Shown one piece after another: positions 46,312-54,994 of a DNA stretch of 64,000 nucleotides. The translations under genes and the position numbers were made by a program. The notes beneath the pieces were generated by a model. That model saw only the letters and a program-made list of their open reading frames with translations, had not been told where the DNA came from and ran no database searches. Within the stretch, counting starts at the first letter, position 1. Each line of letters starts with the position of its first letter. This DNA comes from Bromus sterilis (Eukaryota > Streptophyta > Magnoliopsida > Poales > Poaceae): positions 292,375,782 to 292,439,781 of the forward strand of contig OX465600.1 of NCBI GenBank assembly GCA_950022295.1, read 5' to 3'.

Positions 46312-46391
46312 TCAAGTCTTTTCAAGAGAATAACTAGCCCGTGTGATGGACTCAAAAGGCAACTTAATATTTTTCCTAGGGAAATGTTCCA
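46312..46391 (-). pseudogene. C-terminal tail of the W protease ORF, left of Z
   Basis: The minus frame gives His-Phe-Pro-Arg-Lys, then IKLPFESITRA and a stop at 46312-46314. This is the normal continuation of the frame interrupted at 62960 on the other side of Z, with TTCCA shared by both sides. Confidence 0.75.
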
Positions 46392-48122
46392 TGTGACATC
46401 CTGGATTTTGGAACTTTCTTTTTCCGAAAACTTTTCGGATTTATTTCTGGATTTGCGATTGGATTTTATTTTGATCACCTCGTTGGACTTGAGACTTGGG
46501 CATATTTTCTTTCCATGCTCAAGTGGACCTTGAATCCAAGCCTTTACAATGCCATTCCATGGATCCACCTCATCCAAGCCACCGTTTTATTCAAGCCAAG
46601 TATTCCTTTTCCTACAAAAGGGATATTCCGATTATTTGAGGTTTGTGAAGCAACCCCTATTTATATTGCTCCATAAATCCCCAAATAATTCCCACATGTC
46701 ATTGACATCATATCTTGCCAAATTCTCCAAAAACATTTCATATCCCAAGTGGATTTTTCCTCTAGAAAAATTCATTTGTCTGTGGGGGCAGATTGGAGCT
46801 TTGTGAAGGGAGTGCCATTTTACTTGATCCATTGCTGGTGAAACTTTTTGTGCAACCTCATATGATCATATGATTGATCTCCACAAAATTCCACCACCAT
46901 TTGCTTAGCCAAACTCCCACAATAAATTCCCACAGTTTGGGTGCACCAAAGGGGCATTGTGAAGCAAGTGCATGATAGGGGATCCCATTTTCCTTGAAAC
47001 TTTTTGAGAATTATCCTACCACCAAATAACTCCACCAAACCAGATTTGAGCCAAATCCAATCACCCATGTGTGTGCACCATCATGTTGAAGTTTCTAGTC
47101 AGTGAGCCACATTGTGAAGCAAGTTCTATCTATGTGTTTCCAATGGCTATGAAATTTTACACACATGGGAACCATGCCAAATAACCCCAGTACACAAATT
47201 GTCAGCCAAATCCACCAATCCAGTGAGATGCTAGCCCCACCAATGCATTTTGACCCATTTGGTGCTTTACAAAGGAAGTACCAGAAATATTGATCCAAAT
47301 GATGTGCAACTTGGCACACATACTCATCCTAGTGTATGATTGAGCTATGCAAAATATCATGCCTAGGGGAGCTATGTACAAGCCACACCACAGCACAAGC
47401 ACCTTCTGCCATTTACAAAGCAAGTACCATGTACATTTATTTGTTTGAGCCCAAACTATCCAGATCTCTAGTCCTTTGTACCCCAAAGCCAGAGGAAAAC
47501 TTGGTCCTATCCAAAACCCCACCATGTGAGCTTTGCTTCCGCTCAAAGTTTGCTGCATCAAACTTCAGGATGAGATAGAGATCACCACAGTGCACCTATT
47601 GCCAATACAGCTGTACCACTATGCTAAGCGTGCGAAGGACTGCATGCTTGACATCCTTGGCCACGAATAAACCCATACAAAACCACAGTGCACTTGGTGG
47701 CCACGCGTTTGGACGCGCACTGGCTGCGCTCTCCGCGTGCTGGTCACGTCCACCTCAAGCTCCAGTGCACGCATGTTGTTTTCTCCTTGTCCAGCCGCGC
47801 CGCACGGCTTTGCCGAGCACGCGAGCTACGTGCCACTTCGTCCCGTCGCCTTCAGTGGCCGCCAGCTTGCCGCGCACGCCGTGGCCGTGCCCTGCGCGTG
47901 CCCGAACCATCTCGGTCAAGCTCCAGGCCGCCACCGTCGTCTTCTCGTTAGAGATGTCCTAGTCCACTCCTGCGGTGCGAGTTCCAAGGATCCTGTGGGA
48001 CAAGTATCAGGGTGCTGGATGGAGGAGGAACTCCTTAATGTGGGTAACATGCACAAACTCTGCAGAGTCAAAATCTATTCGAATAGCCGCGTCCTCGGTC
48101 ATGGGACACAGTTCGTACTAGG
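46392..48122. repeat. Solo LTR Z, left part
   Basis: It begins with TGTGACATCCTGGATTTTGG and is AT-rich. It then has many short diverged segments with CCA-rich words (46850-47400) and a GC-rich block at 47690-47950. ORFs in the GC block are composition artefacts. It ends at CTAGG (48118-48122), the left target copy of M. Confidence 0.78.
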
Positions 48123-49379
48123 TGAAAGTCCAAGTATGTGATCAGAGGGGGAGGGGGTGAATGATCACTTCAAAATTTTCTACTGAAACTATTGAAGTGA
48201 AGCATAAACAGTGCGGAATAGCGAAGAATAACTGGAAGCGAAACTAAATGCAGTGAATCAAAACACATTGTAGCATAACAGTGAAGCAAATGCAGTACTG
48301 AAGGTAAATGCATGAAGTAAAACGAACTGGGACTCGACGATGTTTGTTCGACCAGTTCACGCTCTGCAAAGCGCTACATCTGGTTGGAGGGACTGGTGAT
48401 TGAACACCTGGAGCAAAACTCTCTCCGTCCGTTGCTCCACTGCACCAAACTCCTTGAGCTTGGTCAGTTCTTCACTCGTGGTTGATTATTGAGGAAATCA
48501 CCAAAACCTTTGACAAACTGGACTTCGAGGCGACAATTACTCTTCTCTCTCTGAAGAACAACTCTCTAACCGTCTAGGAGAATTGCAGTTCTCCAAGATA
48601 AAAAGGCTAGCAAGCTTTCACCTAAGTCATCTCAAATCTACTCAGATCAATGGGACTTAGGTTTCAGTATCTGGATTTTGGGTTTTGCTTCGGTGGCGTT
48701 TTGGTGTTGCTCTCTTCAGTCTCTCTTGGAATGATCTCAGAGCAGCCACCCGCAAATGGAGGAGGGGGCGGCGTATTTATAGTTGGCGATCCCGAGGTGC
48801 GGAATGACCAAACTAACCCGAGGTGACAGCTTGACACGTGTCCACAACGGTCGGATTTGTCATCAATGCGCAACTTTACTTGAGGAACAAGTAAAGCTGA
48901 CTCACGGACTTAGTTCTGCTTCAGAAGCCAAAGAACGAAGTCTTTGCTACCGAAGCTTAACTTAGTGCACATGAGATTTCTTCACTCAGGCTTCTCACTT
49001 GGTTTGGATTTGATCTGAGCATTTTCTCAATGACTTCGATGTCCACAAACTAAATACCCCTCTTGATAGTACGGTTTGTCCTATGACTCAAGGAACAGAA
49101 AAAGAACTACACAAAAACATCTAAGTCTTGCGCCGTCTTCTTCATTTCCTTCAATGAGTAGAGCTTCAGGACACCTTCATTTTTGGGGGTCATCCTTCGT
49201 GATTAAGCTTCGCTCCGTGGGTAATGCTTCGATAACTTGAAGACCTTCCCTGAAGCTTTATCACATGGCTTGTCCTTCAGGAACCTATGCAACTGTTTAT
49301 ACTAGAAAACATTGTTAGTTCCTCTACTGTTTTGTCCAACAATATCCAAAACACACGGGGGCAAAACTTTGTTCTTACA
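48123..49379 (-). repeat. 3' LTR of M
   Basis: The minus strand starts TGTAAGAACAAAGTTTTG at 49379 and ends GGACTTTCA at 48123. A TATA-like element (CTATAAATACGCC on the minus strand) lies near 48770-48782. The polypurine complement follows immediately on the right. Confidence 0.93.
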
Positions 49380-49872
49380 ATCTCCCCCTTTTTGGACTAT
49401 TGTTGACAAAACAGGCATCGATAAAAGATATTGAAGTTTTTGTGAAGGATGGGACAAACTCTAAGATATGAAGTTTTTGGCTCCCCCTGAATACAAGCAT
49501 CGAAGATTTATATAATCGAAGTTAATGCTTGAGATAATTTTTCTTCGATGGAGAGCAAAACGAAATATCTTAGCGAATACAATTGCATTGAAGATATATA
49601 TCCAGGAATGTATGCAATAGCTTCCAATGACCTGTGACTTAAAAAATAATAACCACCTGGAAGATAGAAGATACGAAGCAATACTTGCAAGCAAATGGGT
49701 TATTAAGACTTTAAGTGAGGCACAGGAGTAGCATGACCGAAGTAAAACTTAAGTTACAACCCAATCGAAAGGAATGGAATGTTTGTCGTAACTTAACCAA
49801 GCGAAGCAAATAGAAAAACCCTTCCCCCAATGCAAAACTAACTCTTCGATGCCCTCATTCTCCCCCTTTTTG
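49380..49872 (-). other. M 3' region with multiple polypurine tracts
   Basis: Complements of AAAAAGGGGGAGAT lie at 49380-49394 (next to the LTR) and 49859-49873, and a shorter CAGGGGGAGCC occurs at 49479-49489. Multiple polypurine tracts upstream of the 3' LTR have been described for Sireviruses. CGAAG/CTTCG words are unusually common here. There is no coding ORF. Confidence 0.7.
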
Positions 49873-52800
49873 TCAATGATTGGACAAAAGGTTGAGAAAG
49901 GGTTCGAGAGATCTATTTCGCGGCATCTGCACCCTGAGAACCCGATGAAGTTGTGCTTGACGAAGACTCATCCGACGAAGACTGATCACCTGAGGATTCT
50001 TCTTCGGAAGATGATGTTGGAATAGCTTCGTGGCGCGACTGAGTGATGAGGTTGATGTCGAGGTCGCTGTCATCAAGGCCGTCGTCGTCCTTCGAAGTGA
50101 CGGAGTCATTCTCAGAGACGGTATCAGGCCGGATGGGTTCAGGCTCGTTGACGAAGAAAACTTCATCAATCTTGTGCAGGGGAGGGATATTCTGATTCGG
50201 GCGGTCCACTGATTCATCACGAGCAAAGTTTCGCCGGAGGTCGGATACTCTTTGTAGATGCGATCTTTACGAAGACCTTTGACAGAGTTGAACTTCCTGA
50301 GCCCTTTCCAGGAATGACGCTTGAGCACACGCAAGTACTGATTGTTGTTGAGTGCTATATTGCCAACACGGTTGATCTCATCAGCAAGAAACTGCATCTG
50401 ACGTTGATTTGCTTCAATAAAGTTGTCAAGCATTTGCTGCGTGCGAAGATTAACTTCAAAATGATGGCAGTCTTTCTGGAACGTCTTGGATAAGTTTCGC
50501 TCATTGACTTCATGGCGCACACCAACATATGTGGCAAATGGATCATTGGGTTTCCTTAGCAGTTCCAAGGAGTCACGCACTGGTGGGAGGAAAAGCTTCG
50601 GATGATGGCGTGCCACAAAGTCTTCGTTCCAACCATAGTTACATACTACTTGCAGCCAGGGAGCATAGGGTTTCAGTGTGAAAGGTAGCTCCGCTGCATG
50701 AACCAAAGTCCGAATGAAGCAGTCCTCAAAGTCAAATAGACGACCATGAGTAAGCTTCAGAATAGCATGCCTTGTTTCAGGATAAAGATTCGATTCTTCC
50801 GAAGCTGTACTCAAAGGAATCAATGAGTTTGACAGGATGAAGAACCAAGTCCTTGATATGAAGTTCAAGTGCTTCGGGCGAATGTTTTGAGGAATAAGGT
50901 TATCAGTGGCTTCAGAATCCAACAGAGTTGCAAATTCTTCTTCAGTCAGATCAGGTGCAGCATGAATCTTTTCATGAACTCCAGAATGCCTTGGTATATT
51001 GACAATTTCCATGAATTCAGCAGAGGACATCCTGAAGACTTTGCCTTGAATCATCCATTCCAGCGTCCATGAGCTGGGTTCATTGGCATCACCAGACACA
51101 TAAAGGGTTGCATAGAATTGCTTGATGAGCTCTGAGTTGAAAGGTGCGCTCAACGCAAACAACCGAGTCAAATTCTGATTTTCAATAGTTTCGAGGACGT
51201 TCTGAAAGCAGGATGCAGTGGAAAGACTTCGCAAGTCCAGAAACTTGTGCCTAAACAGAACTCCTTGCTGGCAGAAGACTTTGGTGTATAAGACTTGTTG
51301 TTCAGCAGTCCAAAAACGAAGATCATCCGCTGTGCGGTCAGAAGCATAAGGACTATCACCAAAGAATCGATGGCGCTTCCTGTGTTGTTCCAGGTTGAAT
51401 TCCGGGCCATGCCTTGAAGAATAACCAGCACCCTTGAATATAGGAAAAGTTTCACGCGGGTAATTGGAGTCAAGCTGGGTATCTTGGCAGGGGCGCGAAC
51501 GCTCACGGATTCTTTGCAGAGGAGCAATTTGATTGGCTCTTGAAGTGCCAGCAGATTGAGCGACTATTAGCGCTTGCTCTTGCGACAGATTTAGAATTTG
51601 TACTTGTTCGTCTTCATCATCATGTGCTTCGGAATTGGGCACATTTACTTCGGAATCTTGAACTGTTCTGGCGGGGGAAAAATCTCGAGTAACATGGGTT
51701 CTGGAGTGGGTTGGTGATGGAGCATTAGCTTCACGGGGAGGTGATGGAGGTGGTGCGGGGGCAACTGGTGGAGTGGGAATCCTTTGTGGTTCAGGGGTTG
51801 GATCACGGATGGGTGTGGGAACATGAGGTGGAATGGGTGTGGGTGTTCGAGCAGGCGTGGGAGTGGGGGTATGAGCTTTCTGGGGTGGAGTTTGCTTGGG
51901 GGTAGTTCTGGTAGGAGGAGGTGTGGGAGTCTTGGTGGGTGGGGCTGAAGGCTTAGATGCGGGCTTGGACGGCTTTGGCTTCGGTGCAGGGGTGGGAACT
52001 GCTTCAGATGATCCCTGTAGCTGTTCATCACTTGTATCCATGTCTGCGGCTGAGGCCAAGGTAACCTTGCGCCTCTTGGTGGTTTTCTTCTTCGGTGAGG
52101 GTCCTGTCGCCTTTGATGGAGCAGGCTTAGGAGATTGAGCCGGTGCAACAACTCGTTCAGCTTCGGGCGAAGCCTTGTGTTTCATCGAATCCCTTTCCAT
52201 AATGGATGCATTATGGGTCTTCACCATGTCATCTACAGCGGCCTTGATTTTTCCTTTGAAGATTTTGATATTGTCCTTGGTGGTAGAATTGACTTCTGTC
52301 ACTTGTTGAAGCAATTTCAGGGCATGCTGTTTGAATTCTTCATCAGGTTCGGATTCAGCTCGCTTCTGATAGTTGTGAATCTTTTTCATTTCAGCCCTAT
52401 CTCTTGAATGCAAATCCTTCAGCTGACTGATCATGGTGTAGATCATAGCATCGATAGACCTGGAGATGTACACTTCTCCAATGTCAACAGCATCAGGATC
52501 TTCAGCAGCACACTTCTCCCAAAGGACTTCAGTGATGCCCAAATGATCCCAGAGTTCGCCTTCACGTGAGTCAGGGAATGGATGGTCACTCTGACGATCA
52601 GCTTCAGCTTGAGCTTCAGGCAAAGATATGCCTTTCTGCTTCAATGGAATGGCTGAGGGAGTCATATCAACTATAGGCTTCTTCTGGCCTGCCCTAGTCG
52701 CTTTCTCAGCGTTCTTCGTTCTGAGGCTTTCTAATGAAGACTTGCGTTTAGCTTCATGGTCAGCTAGCTGTTTAGCTTCAGCAACAGCTTTCTCTTTGTT

Positions 52801-53943
52801 CTTTGCGGCTTCGGCGAGCTTGCGCTTCGTCTCAGCCTTCTCTGCAGCCATCTTGGCTGAGTCCAACTCTTTTTTCTGTCTAGCAGCATCCTCATCTGCC
52901 TTCTTCTTCTCAGCTGCGCTTCTGGCATGGATGTTGCGCTCAAGTTCCTCCGCGAGGTCTTTTTGTCTCATTTCTTCTTCAGTGAGCTTGTGCTTCGCTG
53001 AAGGGTTTGTTGCAGCAGACTGCTTGGGCTTCGTTGGTGCTGAAGCCTTTGCAGGTTGTCTCTTGGCGGGGTCGTGCTTCTGCTTTGATCGCCTCTTAGA
53101 GTCGGGGGCATCAGCCGGTGGCTTGGAGGCCAAGGGCTTCGTAACAACCATGTTGGAGAGATCAATGGTGGGACGAGCAGAAGGCTTGACCTTAGCAGCA
53201 GGTTTCTCTCCTGGCTTTTTCTTCAGTGGGATCTGAAGTTTTTGTTTCTTGGGGGGAGCAGGATCATCCGATTCGTCATCTGCTTCGAATTCTGATTCGT
53301 CGTCAGCAGCATTGGATTCATCCATGATGGAATCTTCCAGAGCAGCTTGCTCTAATCTGGCTTGTTCTTCATCTTCTGTTGTAGCATGGGGTGGAGAAGC
53401 AGATTTCTTCTTCAGCTTCTTCTTCTTCTTGCTAGGCCCTTCACCTTGGGCTTCAGCTTCAGCCAACTTGGCTGCCTTTTTCTCTTCTTTCAGCCTCTTG
53501 GCTTCAGCTGCAATTCTCAGTCGTTCTTGCTCATCTGGGTAATCATCTGGTGTCTTGAGAGTGTTGGGGTGAGGAAGCTTCGGTGGAGCAGGGTAGTACA
53601 GGTGACGATTTTCTTCAGTGTACTGACTGCACATGGTTGAAGTGTACCGAAAGGGCGGACTGAAGGCAAACTGCATAGTCCATTTCCATGTGGGAATGCT
53701 CTTGTATTTGTACCATCGTACAACCCAGTACCGGCGAATGTTTTGCAAGCGGTTCTTGCGTTGCTCCTTGGTTTCTTCAGGAGGTGTGTCATATCCCAGA
53801 GCAATGCGAATTGATTCGGGGATGCCTCTGGCGTTGTTGGTTTCCTTTGTTCTTCCTCCTTTCTTCTTCGGAGCAGTACGTTCTGCTTCGTTGATGTGAT
53901 CAAGGTTTGCTGACTCATTACCGAAGTCTAACTCAGCAGACAT
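49873..53943 (-). CDS. 1350-codon extra ORF of Sirevirus M (env-like position, unknown function)
   Basis: It lies downstream of pol, where some Sireviruses carry an env-like gene. The frame is open from 54096, but the likely start is the ATG at 53943 (MSAELDFG), just after a splice-acceptor-like TTTTTCACAG. Order: basic N-terminus with Lys-Lys-Lys runs, a Lys/Glu/Ala-rich coiled-coil stretch, a Pro-Thr-rich linker (PTPTPARTPTPIP), then a globular domain with LIKQFYATLYVSG and WTLEWMIQGKVFRMSSAEFM. That domain resembles the plant 'putative plant transposon protein' family; this is recognition only. I see no signal peptide or membrane anchor. Near 50240-50290 the frame seems shifted: an acidic Ser/Glu/Asp-rich tail reads better in the frame of 49913-50209. 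Confidence 0.75.
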   Translation of the reverse strand: MSAELDFGNESANLDHINEAERTAPKKKGGRTKETNNARGIPESIRIALGYDTPPEETKEQRKNRLQNIRRYWVVRWYKYKSIPTWKWTMQFAFSPPFRYTSTMCSQYTEENRHLYYPAPPKLPHPNTLKTPDDYPDEQERLRIAAEAKRLKEEKKAAKLAEAEAQGEGPSKKKKKLKKKSASPPHATTEDEEQARLEQAALEDSIMDESNAADDESEFEADDESDDPAPPKKQKLQIPLKKKPGEKPAAKVKPSARPTIDLSNMVVTKPLASKPPADAPDSKRRSKQKHDPAKRQPAKASAPTKPKQSAATNPSAKHKLTEEEMRQKDLAEELERNIHARSAAEKKKADEDAARQKKELDSAKMAAEKAETKRKLAEAAKNKEKAVAEAKQLADHEAKRKSSLESLRTKNAEKATRAGQKKPIVDMTPSAIPLKQKGISLPEAQAEADRQSDHPFPDSREGELWDHLGITEVLWEKCAAEDPDAVDIGEVYISRSIDAMIYTMISQLKDLHSRDRAEMKKIHNYQKRAESEPDEEFKQHALKLLQQVTEVNSTTKDNIKIFKGKIKAAVDDMVKTHNASIMERDSMKHKASPEAERVVAPAQSPKPAPSKATGPSPKKKTTKRRKVTLASAADMDTSDEQLQGSSEAVPTPAPKPKPSKPASKPSAPPTKTPTPPPTRTTPKQTPPQKAHTPTPTPARTPTPIPPHVPTPIRDPTPEPQRIPTPPVAPAPPPSPPREANAPSPTHSRTHVTRDFSPARTVQDSEVNVPNSEAHDDEDEQVQILNLSQEQALIVAQSAGTSRANQIAPLQRIRERSRPCQDTQLDSNYPRETFPIFKGAGYSSRHGPEFNLEQHRKRHRFFGDSPYASDRTADDLRFWTAEQQVLYTKVFCQQGVLFRHKFLDLRSLSTASCFQNVLETIENQNLTRLFALSAPFNSELIKQFYATLYVSGDANEPSSWTLEWMIQGKVFRMSSAEFMEIVNIPRHSGVHEKIHAAPDLTEEEFATLLDSEATDNLIPQNIRPKHLNFISRTWFFILSNSLIPLSTASEESNLYPETRHAILKLTHGRLFDFEDCFIRTLVHAAELPFTLKPYAPWLQVVCNYGWNEDFVARHHPKLFLPPVRDSLELLRKPNDPFATYVGVRHEVNERNLSKTFQKDCHHFEVNLRTQQMLDNFIEANQRQMQFLADEINRVGNIALNNNQYLRVLKRHSWKGLRKFNSVKGLRKDRIYKEYPTSGETLLVMNQWTARIRISLPCTRLMKFSSSTSLNPSGLIPSLRMTPSLRRTTTALMTATSTSTSSLSRATKLFQHHLPKKNPQVISLRRMSLRQAQLHRVLRVQMPRNRSLEPFLNLLSNH

Positions 53944-53944
53944 C

Positions 53945-54153
53945 CTGTGAAAAAGCATAGGGGTTGCGAGGGAAAAAGGCAAGTATGGAATGAGCACCAG
54001 CAAAAGTTTCGATCCAAAAACAAAGATTTTGACAAGAGATTCAGTGAAGAATTTGGGTTGAGATGCTGGTCTATTCTGAGCTAGAATTAATCTCACACAA
54101 GATGAGCTGAAACCCTAACACAGAACAGATGGATGCTAACCCTAATTTCTAAC
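53945..54153 (-). other. Candidate 209-bp intron in the leader of the M extra gene
   Basis: The donor-like CAG/GTTAGAAATT is at 54153 and the acceptor-like CTTTTTCACAG ends at 53945 after a pyrimidine-rich stretch. Removing it puts the ATG one base into the second exon. Alternative sites, such as TTTCCGTAG/G near 54225-54235, exist. This is predicted from sequence alone. Confidence 0.5.
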
Positions 54154-54523
54154 CTGAATCGAGGAGGAAACCTTGACTAGCAGAAACAGGTTTCGCAACA
54201 GTGCAACGATCCAACGGATCAAGGAAACCTACGGAAATCATCCAATAAGATTAAGAACACGGATCCAATCGGGAAAAGGAAGACCAGATGAGATTGAGAT
54301 TGGATCGTGGCTCGGCGTACCCTAACTCAGTGGCGTCGAGCTTCTACGGCGGCGAAGAGCGGAGAGGATGTGCTCGTCGACGGCGTGAAGTCCACGGCGG
54401 CGTTCTTCCGGCAGTGAAGCAGCGAGAACGGCGACGGAGACGAAGAGCTCAGCGGTGCTCGGGAGATAGGGTTCTGGGGAGATGCGAATGAGGAGGTGAG
54501 TCGGCTTCGCTGGGGTGGGATGC

Positions 54524-54533
54524 CTTATATAGG
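54524..54533 (-). promoter_or_regulatory. Internal TATA box of element M
   Basis: The minus strand reads CTATATAAGG. Downstream are a C-rich start region (CATCCCACCCCAGC) and a leader of about 350 bp with no in-frame coding. The extra ORF starts about 580 bp downstream. Upstream (54540-54650) is moderately GC-rich and includes GACAGCTCCTGTCAG, an inverted repeat. Together these look like a complete plant core promoter placed between pol and the extra ORF. Confidence 0.6.
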
Positions 54534-54994
54534 CCGGTCTGACAGGAGCTGTCAGATCAGATCGAACGGCCCCCAACGATTGTCTCTCCGGATTGTACGG
54601 CGAGGATTTCGTGGTGAATCGCGAGAAAATCTCAACGACCCGGATTTGATGGGATCTCAACGACGGAAGAATATGTCCTCGACTTGAGTAAAACTTCGAT
54701 GAGAATTGGAAGCATTTGATTCGGAACTCAATGATGTTCGAAGCAAAATACTTTCCGTTTCAATTGTGCTCAACCATTTTGGACATATAGAGTAAGAAAG
54801 AAAAAGAACAGAAGGGGTAGGGTCCGAAACTTATCACCTCGAAGAAAAACCAAACGAAGCAAAAGGTGATAAGCATAGAGGACTAAATCCAAAAGAAATA
54901 AGATAAAGAAAGCGAAGCAAAAAAAAACAGACAACGAAACAGAATAGGTAAGTAACGAAGTAAATGAATATTTACATAAGTAAAAGGTTCGGTC
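54534..54994 (-). other. Region between pol stop and internal TATA in M
   Basis: It is T-rich on the minus strand and non-coding just after the pol stop (54700-54994), then becomes more GC-rich toward the TATA. The ORF at 54322-54660 spans the TATA and is unlikely to be expressed. Confidence 0.6.

Noticed and set aside
47621..48141. ORFs of 113 and 134 codons in GC-rich sequence
   Set aside because: They lie inside solo LTR Z, overlap in different frames and stop at the M insertion. No family.
48664..48965. Matching ORFs at 48664-48965 and 61481-61782 as a duplicated gene
   Set aside because: Both are the same part of the two nearly identical LTRs of M and lie around the LTR TATA.
51645..53640. 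ORFs opposite or overlapping the 1407-codon ORF, including a 202-codon plus-strand frame
   Set aside because: They are shadows of Lys/Glu- and Pro-rich codons on the other strand, with no family or promoter.
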